64,000 nucleotides of DNA, taken from contig NZ_CANNCR010000002.1 of NCBI RefSeq assembly GCF_947503125.1, positions 232,327 to 296,326 on the forward strand, given 5' to 3'. A program made the translations under genes and the position numbers. The stretch is from an uncultured Metabacillus sp. GTDB taxonomy: Bacteria; Bacillota; Bacilli; Bacillales; Bacillaceae. The notes below the pieces were generated by a model, which was not told where the DNA came from, did no database searches, and saw only the letters and a program-made list of their open reading frames with translations. This document shows, one piece after another, positions 36,413-45,201 of the stretch. Position 1 is the stretch's first letter, and each line of letters opens with the position of its first letter.

Positions 36413-37825
36413 ATGCAAATGTTTTACACCGTGCGTTCAGGGGATACATTGTTTCAAATTGCGACACGTTGGGAGCTCCCGGTTGATTCCCTTATTGCTG
36501 CAAATAATTTACTTCCGCCGTATACGATTTATATTGGGGGGCAGCTCTCGATCCCGCCAGGTGTAACAACGATTCGAGTTAAGGAGGGAGATACACTTTT
36601 TAAGCTATCCCAGTATTTTGGTATACCGCAATCCATTATTGTCGAAGAAAATAAACTACAGCCTCCATATACCATTCAAGCAGGGGATCTGTTAAACGTT
36701 CCGCCTGGTGTTCCCTACTACACTGTTCAGCCTGGAGATACCCTTTATCAAATTGCAAAACGCTTCAATGTCATTGTAGGAGGATATATTAACCCTGAGC
36801 CGATAAGAATTGTAAATCAGCTTCAAACGAATGTGATTTACCCGGGGATGAAATTAAAAATACCATACACGCCACCTTTCGTAAGCGGAATAATCGCCTA
36901 TACATCCAATCGAGAAGACGGCTATGATATTTGGTTGTTTTACCCGTGCAGCGGAAAGAAAGTCAGGCTGACAAATCAATTAGCAGACAGTTTTTCCGTA
37001 CCCTTTTGGTCTTGGGACCTAAGAAAAATTGCCTTTGTAGGAAGGAATAACATTCTTTATGTCGTTCATTTAGATGACGGAAGTGTGGCAAAAATTGACC
37101 AGTTTGAGGCAGAGCTCGGAATCTTCTTAGATTGGTCGCCAAATAATCAAAAGCTTGTCTATACAAAGAATGATGAGATTGTTCTTTATGATGTAACCCT
37201 CCATCAAGCACAAAGGATCAGGGAGCCTGCGGCTACTGATGTTCAATGGTTTCCTAACGGAGATGAATTGCTGTTTCAAGCACCGGATTCTGCTGGTTTT
37301 AGTCAGCTTTTCCGAATCAAAACAAATGGATTAGAAAAGCGGGTTATCACCAGAAATACAGAAGGACGCCTAAATAATGTCCGATTATCACCAGACGGGA
37401 CATATGCATTATTTACAACCCCTGGAGCAAGCATATCCATCATTCATACTGTTGACATAGCAACTGGAAATACAGTTGAAGTGAGTGGCGGACCGCTCGG
37501 AAAAAATTACTTCCCGGAATGGTCGCCAAATTCGCTGCATCTCGCATATAGTGCAAATGCATTTGAAGATAGAGGGTATTTTTCTTTCATTCGCTCTTCG
37601 GGAAGAAAAGGGGAAAACGATCGAACATGGGCTATTTCAGATTGTTTCGCCACTCCTATTACATGGTCGCCTGATAGTAGGAAAATTGCTTATCTTTCTG
37701 GCTGTAATGATCAAGGGACGGCAAGAGAAATGTGGGTTGTTGACATTAAACATCCTGTGCCTATACGCTTACTGGAAGATCTGCAAATTACATCCTTACA
37801 ATGGTCACCACCGCCAAATTATTAA
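36413..37825 (+). CDS. Triple-LysM protein with TolB-like beta-propeller
   Basis: 470 residues. Three LysM modules start near residues 3, 55 and 104 (YTVRSGDTLFQIA, VKEGDTLFKLS, YTVQPGDTLYQIA) and should bind peptidoglycan or cortex. From about residue 160 there are WD40/TolB-like blades with repeated WSPNNQKLVY, LSPDGTYALF, WSPNSLHLAY and WSPDSRKIAY. No cleavable signal peptide is visible, which is common in spore-cortex or mother-cell LysM proteins. GGGGGATAATC gives the RBS. A spore-wall role is inferred. Confidence 0.82.
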   Translation: MQMFYTVRSGDTLFQIATRWELPVDSLIAANNLLPPYTIYIGGQLSIPPGVTTIRVKEGDTLFKLSQYFGIPQSIIVEENKLQPPYTIQAGDLLNVPPGVPYYTVQPGDTLYQIAKRFNVIVGGYINPEPIRIVNQLQTNVIYPGMKLKIPYTPPFVSGIIAYTSNREDGYDIWLFYPCSGKKVRLTNQLADSFSVPFWSWDLRKIAFVGRNNILYVVHLDDGSVAKIDQFEAELGIFLDWSPNNQKLVYTKNDEIVLYDVTLHQAQRIREPAATDVQWFPNGDELLFQAPDSAGFSQLFRIKTNGLEKRVITRNTEGRLNNVRLSPDGTYALFTTPGASISIIHTVDIATGNTVEVSGGPLGKNYFPEWSPNSLHLAYSANAFEDRGYFSFIRSSGRKGENDRTWAISDCFATPITWSPDSRKIAYLSGCNDQGTAREMWVVDIKHPVPIRLLEDLQITSLQWSPPPNY

Positions 37826-37860
37826 GAAACTATAAAGTGAAATTGGTATGAAAATACACG

Positions 37861-37894
37861 AAAGCGGATGGGGAGGAGCCTGTCTGCTTTTTTA
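37861..37894 (+). terminator. Terminator after the LysM gene
   Basis: AAAGC-GGA pairs with TCT-GCTTT, extended by GG/CC, and is followed by a run of T residues. Confidence 0.65.
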
Positions 37895-38060
37895 TAATGG
37901 TTGATAGTGAGGAGTGGAGCAATCGGTGTAGAACATACCTTTTTTTAAACTATTTAAGAAGAGTTTTTTAATATACGGTTCCCATAAAGGTATTGAGAAA
38001 AATATACCTTATATACATAGCTTCTGATTTGAAATACGAATAAAACTTCTTTTTATTTAT

Positions 38061-38078
38061 TTAACGTTCGTTTATAAT
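38061..38078 (+). promoter_or_regulatory. Candidate PurR box and -10 element of purT
   Basis: TAAACGAACGTTAA on the minus strand contains the CGAAC core of a PurBox and abuts a TATAAT -10 at 38073-38078. Only one convincing half of the usual two-box arrangement is visible, so PurR control is tentative. Confidence 0.4.
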
Positions 38079-38109
38079 AGCGTTAACTAAATAAGAGAGG
38101 GTTGGTAGC

Positions 38110-39270
38110 ATGTATCATACAAAGAAAATCGTCTTATTAGGCTCAGGTGAATTAGGTAAAGAGGTTCTAATTGAAGCACAACGCCTCGGTATTGAGACCA
38201 TCGCAATAGACAGATATGAGGATGCACCTGCGATGCAGGTAGCACATCGCAGCTATGTAATTGATATGCTTGATCCAAAGGAAGTAAGGGAAGTCATTGA
38301 AAAGGAAAAGCCTGATTTAATTGTTCCGGAAATCGAGGCCATTGCAACCTCAGAGCTTATCAAATTGGAGGATGAGGGGTTTCAGGTCATTCCTAACGCA
38401 CGTGCTGCAAAGCTGACAATGGATCGTGAAGGAATCCGCCGTCTTGCTGCTGAAAAGCTTATGCTTCCTACAGCTAACTACAAATTTGCTGATACATATG
38501 AGGAATTTGTGCAAGGTGCAAAAGAAATTGGTTTTCCATGTGTTATTAAGCCATTAATGAGTTCTTCTGGTAAGGGACAGAGTGTATGTCATTCAGAACA
38601 AACGATAGCGGAGTGCTGGAGAATAGCAATGGAAGGAGGAAGGGTGCAAAATGGACGAGTGATCATTGAAGAGTTTATTCCATTTGACTCTGAAATCACC
38701 TTATTAACCGTTCGAGCGGTTAATGGGACAATGTATTGTGAACCAATAGGACATGTTCAAAAAGATGGCGACTATATTGAATCATGGCAGCCGCATTTCA
38801 TAACAGAGCAGCAACTTCAAGAAGCAAAAGCAATTGCCAAAGCAATCACTGATGAACTTGGCGGATATGGTGTTTTCGGTGTAGAGCTTTTTCTTGCAAA
38901 GGATAAAGTATATTTCAGTGAAGTATCACCGCGGCCGCATGATACGGGGTTAGTTACATTAGTCAGCCAAAATTTATCAGAGTTCGCTCTACATGTAAGA
39001 GCAATTTTAGGTTTTCCGATTCCTGAAATTACCCTTTTAGCACCTGGGGCAAGTTGTCCATTAAAGGCTCTGAAAGAAATGAATGATTATACAGTCGAAG
39101 GGGTGGATCAGGCATTATCTGTTCCGAACACTCAGCTACGAATATTCGGAAAACCAGTGACTAAAGTTGGAAGAAGAATCGCTGTTGCCCTCTCAACCTC
39201 GGATACTGTTGATAATGCAAAGGAACTGGCGAAGCAAGCATCGAATTGCTTAAAAATTGAAAAAAGATAA
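38110..39270 (+). CDS. purT: Formate-dependent phosphoribosylglycinamide formyltransferase PurT
   Basis: 386-residue ATP-grasp enzyme that formylates GAR with formate and ATP in purine synthesis. LLGSGELGKEV is the N-terminal glycine loop; KPLMSSSGKGQS is the ATP-grasp loop; FFLAKDKVYFSEVSPRPHD-like metal-site residues follow. AGAGAGGG lies upstream. A link to formate metabolism fits the fdhD/FdhF genes elsewhere in the window, but the two loci are 30 kb apart. Confidence 0.95.
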   Translation: MYHTKKIVLLGSGELGKEVLIEAQRLGIETIAIDRYEDAPAMQVAHRSYVIDMLDPKEVREVIEKEKPDLIVPEIEAIATSELIKLEDEGFQVIPNARAAKLTMDREGIRRLAAEKLMLPTANYKFADTYEEFVQGAKEIGFPCVIKPLMSSSGKGQSVCHSEQTIAECWRIAMEGGRVQNGRVIIEEFIPFDSEITLLTVRAVNGTMYCEPIGHVQKDGDYIESWQPHFITEQQLQEAKAIAKAITDELGGYGVFGVELFLAKDKVYFSEVSPRPHDTGLVTLVSQNLSEFALHVRAILGFPIPEITLLAPGASCPLKALKEMNDYTVEGVDQALSVPNTQLRIFGKPVTKVGRRIAVALSTSDTVDNAKELAKQASNCLKIEKR

Positions 39271-39540
39271 GAGAAAGATTCAAACAGGTGCAACATTTCC
39301 CAGGTAAGCGCATAAATAGACATTAGCACAAGAATTAGTCGGATTATGTCAACCGTTATGAGTTATAAGATACTTAGGTCTCTTACATGTTGTAATAGTT
39401 ATATAATTTAATTGTAACTTGGGAAAATCATATCAATTCCTGAACGTAAATATACTGTTATGGGAGCAAAATTTTAACTATTTATTTTAATTTTCGTTTA
39501 ATAATGCTCCTTAAATATAGTAGAAGCAGGAGGGAAACTC

Positions 39541-39717
39541 ATGAAGTGTAAAAGCTGTAGCGGAACTAGACTTATAAACTGTGAAAACTGTTCAGGTGAA
39601 GGGTTTGATTTCGGAAATCACAAGTGCAATACATGTTCTGGTGAGGGTGTCATTTCATGTTCCTCATGTGAAGGGAAGGGAACAATCGGATTTTTTAAAT
39701 GGTTAAAATCTGGTTAA
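39541..39717 (+). CDS. DnaJ-type cysteine-rich zinc-finger miniprotein
   Basis: 58 residues from ATG 39541, with an excellent GGAGGGAAACTC RBS. The protein is almost entirely repeated CxxC(x)GxG units: CKSCSGT, CENCSGEG, CNTCSGEG and CSSCEGKG. These match the zinc-binding repeats of the DnaJ central domain, without J-domain or C-terminal domains. It should bind two zinc ions and may act as a small chaperone or metal-handling factor. Function inferred only. Confidence 0.82.
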   Translation: MKCKSCSGTRLINCENCSGEGFDFGNHKCNTCSGEGVISCSSCEGKGTIGFFKWLKSG

Positions 39718-39751
39718 AGACGTTAACTAAAAAATGAAAAGGTCTTTCAAA

Positions 39752-39831
39752 TTACCACTAAACGAGCCGTTTGTGGTGGTCATAAATTCATTTGAGCCTG
39801 ACAATTGCATGATCTTCGTCGGGCTTTTTCT
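39752..39831 (+). terminator. Two hairpins and terminator before the cobalamin riboswitch
   Basis: ACCACTAAACG pairs with CGTTTGTGGT at about 39752-39778. AGCCTGAC at 39795-39802 pairs with GTCGGGCT at 39818-39825, followed by TTTTTC. Together they isolate the small zinc-finger gene from the cob operon. Confidence 0.7.
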
Positions 39832-39888
39832 TTGTTTATTTGTTTACATAACTATATTATAGATAACTACTTTTTTCTTTTAGATATA

Positions 39889-39917
39889 TTTACAACTCGT
39901 AAACCTACATTTATAAT
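39889..39917 (+). promoter_or_regulatory. Sigma-A promoter of the cobO riboswitch transcript
   Basis: TTTACA and TATAAT with exactly 17 bp between them, ending 30 bp before the riboswitch. The second riboswitch has the same promoter arrangement. Confidence 0.7.
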
Positions 39918-39946
39918 GACTTAGATTCAACTAAATAACGATTTCG

Positions 39947-40116
39947 CAAATAGGTTCTTAATAAGATTAAGAATAATAGGGAAGTTGGTGTAAGTCCAAC
40001 GCGGTCCCGCCACTGTAATCACAGAGCTGCATGACAGAAGCCCACTGTAACCAGATGCTTACGGGAAGGGAGTTGTGTAAGCAAGGAAGTGTAAGCCAGG
40101 AGACCTGCCTATTTGT
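39947..40116 (+). promoter_or_regulatory. Cobalamin riboswitch 1
   Basis: The AdoCbl-sensing core is clear: AATAGGGAAGTTGGTG, then GTCCAACGCGGTCCCGCCAC with CTGTAA, and the 3' B12 box AAGCCAGGAGACCTGCC. The outer helix AAATAGGT pairs with CCTATTT. It controls cobO-cbiA-cobQ-cobT. Confidence 0.95.
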
Positions 40117-40211
40117 TTGGTTCAAGTAGCCTTCGAGGAAAGGGGATTTGAAAGAACGAGAGCAGCATTGATGTAGAAATTCTTCAATTTTACTCTTAAT
40201 CTTTTTAACTC

Positions 40212-40243
40212 CCGCCTTACCTAATAAAGGAAAGGCGTTTTTT
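40212..40243 (+). terminator. Expression-platform terminator of riboswitch 1
   Basis: CGCCTTACCT pairs with AGGAAAGGCG and is followed by six T residues, 27 bp before cobO. It implies transcription termination when cobalamin is bound. Confidence 0.8.
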
Positions 40244-40269
40244 ATTTTCAAAAATTCAAGGAGGGGTTC

Positions 40270-40812
40270 GTGTTGGAAAAACAAAAAGGATTAACACTTG
40301 TTTTTACAGGTAATGGAAAAGGGAAGACGACTGCTTCGATTGGTCTATGTGTACGTGCAATCGGACAGGGAATGTCAGTAAAGATTCTTCAATTTATTAA
40401 ATCAAAGGGAAGGTCATATGGTGAACAGATATCGTTAGAAAAGTTAGGAGTTGAAATGGTTCAGCTTGGTGAGGGCTTTACATGGACAAAAACTCCTGAG
40501 GTTCACAGAAAAGCACTCGAATCAGCATGGAAGACAGCAAAAGAAACGGTTATGTCAGGGAAATATGATGTTGTTGTCTTAGATGAATTGAATAATGCAC
40601 TCGCGATCGATTCATTTCCAATTGATGATGTTCTTCCAATTCAGGAAGTCAAGGAACTAATTAAAAACAAGCCTTCACATGTGCATTTAGTTATAACAGG
40701 TAGACATGCAAAAGGAGAAATCAAGGAACTCGCTGATCTAGTTTCTGTTGTCGATGTGGAAAAGCATTATTATGACACTGGGATACCAGCGGTTAAAGGA
40801 ATAGAATATTAG
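40270..40812 (+). CDS. cobO: Cob(I)alamin / cobyrinate a,c-diamide adenosyltransferase (CobO/BtuR type)
   Basis: 180 residues with P-loop FTGNGKGKTTAS near the N terminus, then the family motifs GEGFTWTK and VVLDELNNAL. Transfers the adenosyl group from ATP to the reduced corrinoid cobalt. GTG 40270 follows AAGGAGG. First gene of the upstream riboswitch-controlled unit. Confidence 0.94.
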   Translation: MLEKQKGLTLVFTGNGKGKTTASIGLCVRAIGQGMSVKILQFIKSKGRSYGEQISLEKLGVEMVQLGEGFTWTKTPEVHRKALESAWKTAKETVMSGKYDVVVLDELNNALAIDSFPIDDVLPIQEVKELIKNKPSHVHLVITGRHAKGEIKELADLVSVVDVEKHYYDTGIPAVKGIEY

Positions 40813-40837
40813 CATAATATAAAAGGGGGGAAGCGCC

Positions 40838-42220
40838 GTGACTGCACAGCGACTAGTGATTGCAGGAGTTTCCAGTGGTGTGGGCAAAACAACGATTACA
40901 ATTGGTTTAATGGCTGCACTAAAACAAAGAGGTTTGACTGTTCAAGGCTTTAAATGCGGTCCGGATTACATAGATACAAGTTTTCATACAGCAGTTACAG
41001 GAAGGCCGTCACGGAATCTGGACAGTTGGATGTTTTCGAAAGATGTGTTAAAGGAAGTATATGTAAATGGAAGTGATGGTGCAGATATTTCTGTTATTGA
41101 GGGAGTTATGGGCTTTTATGATGGCAAGTCCGCTCTTTCAAATCAAGGTTCAACAGCAGAAATTAGCATGCTGCTTGATTGCCCAACGATTTTAATCATT
41201 GATTGCAGCAAGATGGCAAGAAGTGCATCCGCAATAGTGAAAGGCTATCAGCTTTTAGAGCCAGACGTAAATATCGTTGGTGTTATCGCAAACAAGGTTG
41301 GAAGCATGGGTCATTTTCAAATCATTAAAGAAGCAGTTGAACAGGAGTGTGACATCCCGGTATGCGGTTATCTTTTAGCCAATACGAGCATTCAAATGCC
41401 AGAACGGCATTTAGGGCTTGTCCCTTCTATAGAACGAGGTGATTTAACTAGCCTTTTTGACCAATTAGCGAAATTAGTTGAAGGGACAATTGATTTGGAT
41501 CAGCTCATAGATTTAAGCAAGCAAAAGCCATTACAGAAAAATCCAGCGAAATCGATTTTTGAAAAACGGGGACCTAAAAGAGTGAAGTTAGCCATTGCCA
41601 AGGATCGTGCATTTAATTTTTACTATCGAGAAAACCTTGAATTACTCGAAGCATACGGATCTGAATGTATCTACTTTTCTCCTTTGAATGGTGAGTCAAT
41701 CCTTGAAGAGGCGGATGGATTATACATAGGAGGCGGCTTTCCAGAGCAGTTTGCAGCTGAGCTTGCAAATCAAGTTGAAGTCAAGGAATCAATAAAGCGG
41801 AAAATACTTGAAGGGCTTCCAACGATAGCTGAATGCGGAGGCTATATGTATTTGGCAGAAGCGATTGAAACCTTAGATGGTTTAGTTCATCCGATGGTTG
41901 GGGTTATTCCAGGAAAAATGAAAATGGGAGAAAAACTTGCAGGCTTTGGCTACAGAGAAGTCTCCGGATATCCTGATAATTATCTTCTTCAAAACAAGCT
42001 CATTGCTCGTGGTCATGAATTTCACTATTCTTCTTATCATTCAATTGAATCGTTACCTTTCGCTTATTATACAAAAGGATCCTTTAGCGAAGGAGATGAA
42101 GGCTGCCTAACAAACAACGTCATTGCTGGCTACACCCATCTCCATTTTGCATCATGTCCAGAGCTGGTCGAAAACCTTATCCAAAAATGCTTGGAGATGA
42201 AAAATAATGGCAGCAAATAA
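40838..42220 (+). CDS. cbiA: Cobyrinic acid a,c-diamide synthase
   Basis: 460 residues: an N-terminal ATP-dependent domain (VSSGVGKTTITIGLM P-loop) and a C-terminal class-I glutamine amidotransferase domain with nucleophile Cys in AECGGYMYL. Amidates the a and c side chains of (hydrogeno)cobyrinic acid. GTG 40838 follows AAGGGGGG. Its 3' end overlaps cobQ by 14 bp, supporting co-translation. Confidence 0.95.
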   Translation: MTAQRLVIAGVSSGVGKTTITIGLMAALKQRGLTVQGFKCGPDYIDTSFHTAVTGRPSRNLDSWMFSKDVLKEVYVNGSDGADISVIEGVMGFYDGKSALSNQGSTAEISMLLDCPTILIIDCSKMARSASAIVKGYQLLEPDVNIVGVIANKVGSMGHFQIIKEAVEQECDIPVCGYLLANTSIQMPERHLGLVPSIERGDLTSLFDQLAKLVEGTIDLDQLIDLSKQKPLQKNPAKSIFEKRGPKRVKLAIAKDRAFNFYYRENLELLEAYGSECIYFSPLNGESILEEADGLYIGGGFPEQFAAELANQVEVKESIKRKILEGLPTIAECGGYMYLAEAIETLDGLVHPMVGVIPGKMKMGEKLAGFGYREVSGYPDNYLLQNKLIARGHEFHYSSYHSIESLPFAYYTKGSFSEGDEGCLTNNVIAGYTHLHFASCPELVENLIQKCLEMKNNGSK

Positions 42221-43733
42221 AGCAGCGCTTCCGATTATGATCCAAGGAACACATTCGGATGCCGGGAAAAGTATTATTGTTACGGCATTGTGCCGGATAT
42301 TTGCACAGGATGGCCATCATACAGCACCCTTTAAATCACAAAATATGGCGTTAAATTCTTATATTACTCTTGATGGGAAAGAGATAGGCAGATCACAAGG
42401 TATTCAAGCCGAGGCAGCAGGAGTTATTGCTACAACAGACATGAACCCCATTTTAATTAAACCAACCAGGGATCATGAAGCCCAAGTTGTTGTTCATGGA
42501 AAACCGTTGAAAAACATGGAAGCGAAAAGCTATCGCAGTGATTATTATGAAACAGCTAAAGCTATTATTCAATCGTCTTATGAAAACCTTGCCTCTTCAT
42601 ATGAAAGAATTGTCATCGAAGGTGCTGGAAGTCCAGCAGAAGTAAATTTAAATGACCGTGAGCTTGTTAATATGAGCATCGCAAAGATGGCTGATGCTCC
42701 GGTTGTTTTAGTAGGGGATATTGATAAAGGAGGCGTTTTTGCAAGTCTTGTTGGTACATTGCAGCTTCTATCTCAAGATGAACGTGATCGGATTATTGGA
42801 GTGATCATTAACAAGTTTCGCGGAGATCTTTCCCTACTAGAACCGGGCCTCACATGGTTTGAAGAATATACAGGAAAGCCTGTATTAGGTGTCATACCAT
42901 TCATAAACGATTTAGGAATTGAAGCTGAGGATTCATTAAGTCTAAATAACTACAGTATTCATAAAAATCAAGATAAAGAACTAGATATAGCGGTGATTCA
43001 TTATCCTAGAATATCCAATTTCACAGATATTGACCCTCTTCACTATGAGACGGATTGTCATGTTCGGCTAGTGGAAAATGTCCGGCAGCTTGAACAGCCT
43101 GATGTCATTCTTTTACCTGGAAGTAAGAATACAATAGAAGATCTCATGTTTCTAAAAGAGAGAGGGCTTGATCAAGCGATTCTGAAAGCCCATCAAAATG
43201 GAGCAATCATCTTTGGAATATGCGGCGGATACCAAATGCTAGGTGACTTGATTGAGGATCCCTACCAGGTGGAATCCAATACACATGAGATAAAAGGTTT
43301 AGGCTTGCTGCCGATCCACACAATATTAACGAAAGAAAAGATAACGATACGATCTAAAGGTACTGTGGAAGTTAGCGGTGAAAAGCTGGATGTGACGGGA
43401 TATGAAATTCATATGGGAAAGACCACTTGCCTAACGCATGTATCCCCTTTTATTCAATTAAAGGAAGGTGTCGATGGCAGTAAGAATCAAGAAGAAACAT
43501 GTATAGGTACTTATTTTCATGGGATTTTTCATAATGATGAGTTCAGGTGGTCGTTTCTAAAAAATATTCGGTGGAAAAAGGGGCTCAAGCCTGACATACT
43601 GCGCGAAGCATATGAAGATCGACAAGAAAATGATTTTAACCGCTTAGCAGAGGAAGTAAGAACGGCTATCGATATCAGCCAGCTTAATCAAAAAATAGAA
43701 CAATTTGCAAAAAGAAAGAGAGAGAACAGATGA
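42207..43733 (+). CDS. cobQ: Cobyric acid synthase
   Basis: 508 residues with an N-terminal dethiobiotin-synthetase-like ATPase (QGTHSDAGKSIIVTAL) and a C-terminal amidotransferase domain (GICGGYQMLG, catalytic Cys). Amidates the b, d, e and g side chains of adenosylcobyrinic diamide. Overlaps cbiA upstream and cobT downstream by ATGA. Confidence 0.95.
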   Translation: MAANKAALPIMIQGTHSDAGKSIIVTALCRIFAQDGHHTAPFKSQNMALNSYITLDGKEIGRSQGIQAEAAGVIATTDMNPILIKPTRDHEAQVVVHGKPLKNMEAKSYRSDYYETAKAIIQSSYENLASSYERIVIEGAGSPAEVNLNDRELVNMSIAKMADAPVVLVGDIDKGGVFASLVGTLQLLSQDERDRIIGVIINKFRGDLSLLEPGLTWFEEYTGKPVLGVIPFINDLGIEAEDSLSLNNYSIHKNQDKELDIAVIHYPRISNFTDIDPLHYETDCHVRLVENVRQLEQPDVILLPGSKNTIEDLMFLKERGLDQAILKAHQNGAIIFGICGGYQMLGDLIEDPYQVESNTHEIKGLGLLPIHTILTKEKITIRSKGTVEVSGEKLDVTGYEIHMGKTTCLTHVSPFIQLKEGVDGSKNQEETCIGTYFHGIFHNDEFRWSFLKNIRWKKGLKPDILREAYEDRQENDFNRLAEEVRTAIDISQLNQKIEQFAKRKRENR

Positions 43734-44794
43734 ATATAAATGGACAAATTCAAGAAGTCTTACAATCTATTCAACCGCTAAGCCAAGAACAAATGGAGCA
43801 TGCGAAGGAATATGTTAATACGCTAACAAAACCGATCGGAAGCTTAGGAAAAATAGAAGAGCTTGCGATTCAGCTTTCAGGTATAACAAATCAAGTATTT
43901 CCTGTCGTCAGCCGTCCTGGTGTTGCAGTATTTGCAGCCGATCATGGAATAAGTGATATGGGCGTTTCAGCTTATCCAAAAGAAGTAACGATGCAAATGG
44001 TTTACAATTTTCTAAATGGAGGAGCTGCAATTAATGTGTTTTCAAGACAAATTAATGCCATCCTCAAAATTGTTGATATTGGTGTAGCTGGGGACCTGCA
44101 ACATGAGCATCTGCTACATAAAAAAATAAGATATGGTACCAAAAACTTTGCAATTGAAAATGCCATGTCAGAAGAAGAAGCTAATCAAGCAATTCTTATT
44201 GGGATGGAGGCAGCTCAGCATCTGATTGATGAAGGAACGAGGTGCCTTATTATTGGTGAAATGGGGATTGGAAATACTTCAAGTGCAAGTGCTATTACTT
44301 CAGTCATTACCGGATGTTCGCTTGAAGAAGCAGTTGGTAAAGGAACTGGGATAACGAATGAAAGTTTGCAAAAGAAAATTTCCATTCTTTCAAAAGCATT
44401 GGTGGAAAGAAATCCTGATCCCAATAATGCGATCGATATTTTATCAAAGGTAGGCGGACTTGAAATCGGTGGAATGACAGGTGCGATCATTAAGGCTGCA
44501 GAACAAAGAATACCGGTACTGCTTGATGGCTTTATTAGTACATCTGCTGCTTTGTTAGCATGTCTTTTAGAAGAAAAAGTGAGTAATTTTCTCATTGCTG
44601 GTCATCTATCTCATGAGCAGGGTCATGCTCATGCACTAGCTTCATTACATAAATCACCGCTTTTAAATCTTGATTTGCGGTTAGGAGAAGGGACTGGGGC
44701 TACTCTCTCATTTCCATTAGTTGAGGCAGCTGCTCGAATGATGAAAGAAATGGCAACCTTTCAATCTGCTGGCATAGCAAGCAAAAGTCAATAA
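43730..44794 (+). CDS. cobT: Nicotinate-nucleotide--dimethylbenzimidazole phosphoribosyltransferase
   Basis: 354 residues. TKPIGSLGKIEELA at the N terminus, VFAADHGISDMGVSAYP and the catalytic glutamate region LDLRLGEGTGATLSFPLV are complete. Makes alpha-ribazole phosphate for the lower loop. Last gene of unit 1; its ATG overlaps the cobQ stop. Confidence 0.95.
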   Translation: MNINGQIQEVLQSIQPLSQEQMEHAKEYVNTLTKPIGSLGKIEELAIQLSGITNQVFPVVSRPGVAVFAADHGISDMGVSAYPKEVTMQMVYNFLNGGAAINVFSRQINAILKIVDIGVAGDLQHEHLLHKKIRYGTKNFAIENAMSEEEANQAILIGMEAAQHLIDEGTRCLIIGEMGIGNTSSASAITSVITGCSLEEAVGKGTGITNESLQKKISILSKALVERNPDPNNAIDILSKVGGLEIGGMTGAIIKAAEQRIPVLLDGFISTSAALLACLLEEKVSNFLIAGHLSHEQGHAHALASLHKSPLLNLDLRLGEGTGATLSFPLVEAAARMMKEMATFQSAGIASKSQ

Positions 44795-44816
44795 GACAAA
44801 TTATAGAAAATATTCA

Positions 44817-44845
44817 TTTACAGGTTCTAAATCTTCTTTTATAAT
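44817..44845 (+). promoter_or_regulatory. Sigma-A promoter of the btuF riboswitch transcript
   Basis: TTTACA and TATAAT separated by 17 bp, 33 bp upstream of riboswitch 2; the same hexamers and spacing as the first unit. Confidence 0.7.
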
Positions 44846-44878
44846 AAGGCGTGTCACAAAAAAACGAATAGTTTCAGG

Positions 44879-45053
44879 CAATAGGTCCTTAAAGTAATCG
44901 AGCATTTAAGGATAATAGGGAAGTTTGGTGAAAATCCAACGCGGTCCCGCCACTGTAAACGCAGAATGGCGCTTAAAGGAACCCACTGTATTATTGAATA
45001 TGGGAAGGGAAAGCGAACATGATGATGCGTAAGCCAGGAGACCTGCCTATTGT
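44879..45053 (+). promoter_or_regulatory. Cobalamin riboswitch 2
   Basis: Same core as riboswitch 1: AATAGGGAAGTTTGGTG, AATCCAACGCGGTCCCGCCA, and the B12 box TAAGCCAGGAGACCTGCC. The closing helix CAATAGG pairs with CCTATTG. It controls the B12 import and salvage unit. Confidence 0.95.
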
Positions 45054-45141
45054 AAAGAAAAACGATCCTTCGAGGAAAAGGATGGCTTTTTAATGCTGGT
45101 GTTTTCTGTATTTATTAGAATCATCATTTCTTTTTGCATTT

Positions 45142-45171
45142 ATCGCCTTTTCCAAGTGAATAGGCGTTTTT
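45142..45171 (+). terminator. Expression-platform terminator of riboswitch 2
   Basis: CGCCT/AGGCG stem extended by TTC/GAA, followed by seven T residues and 31 bp before btuF. Confidence 0.8.
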
Positions 45172-45201
45172 TTGTGGGCAAAAAACGTCAAGGAGTGTGT
45201 A

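Noticed and set aside
39967..40284. 105-codon minus-strand ORF over the first cobalamin riboswitch
   Set aside because: It lies on the complement of a conserved structured RNA and has no RBS or family features.
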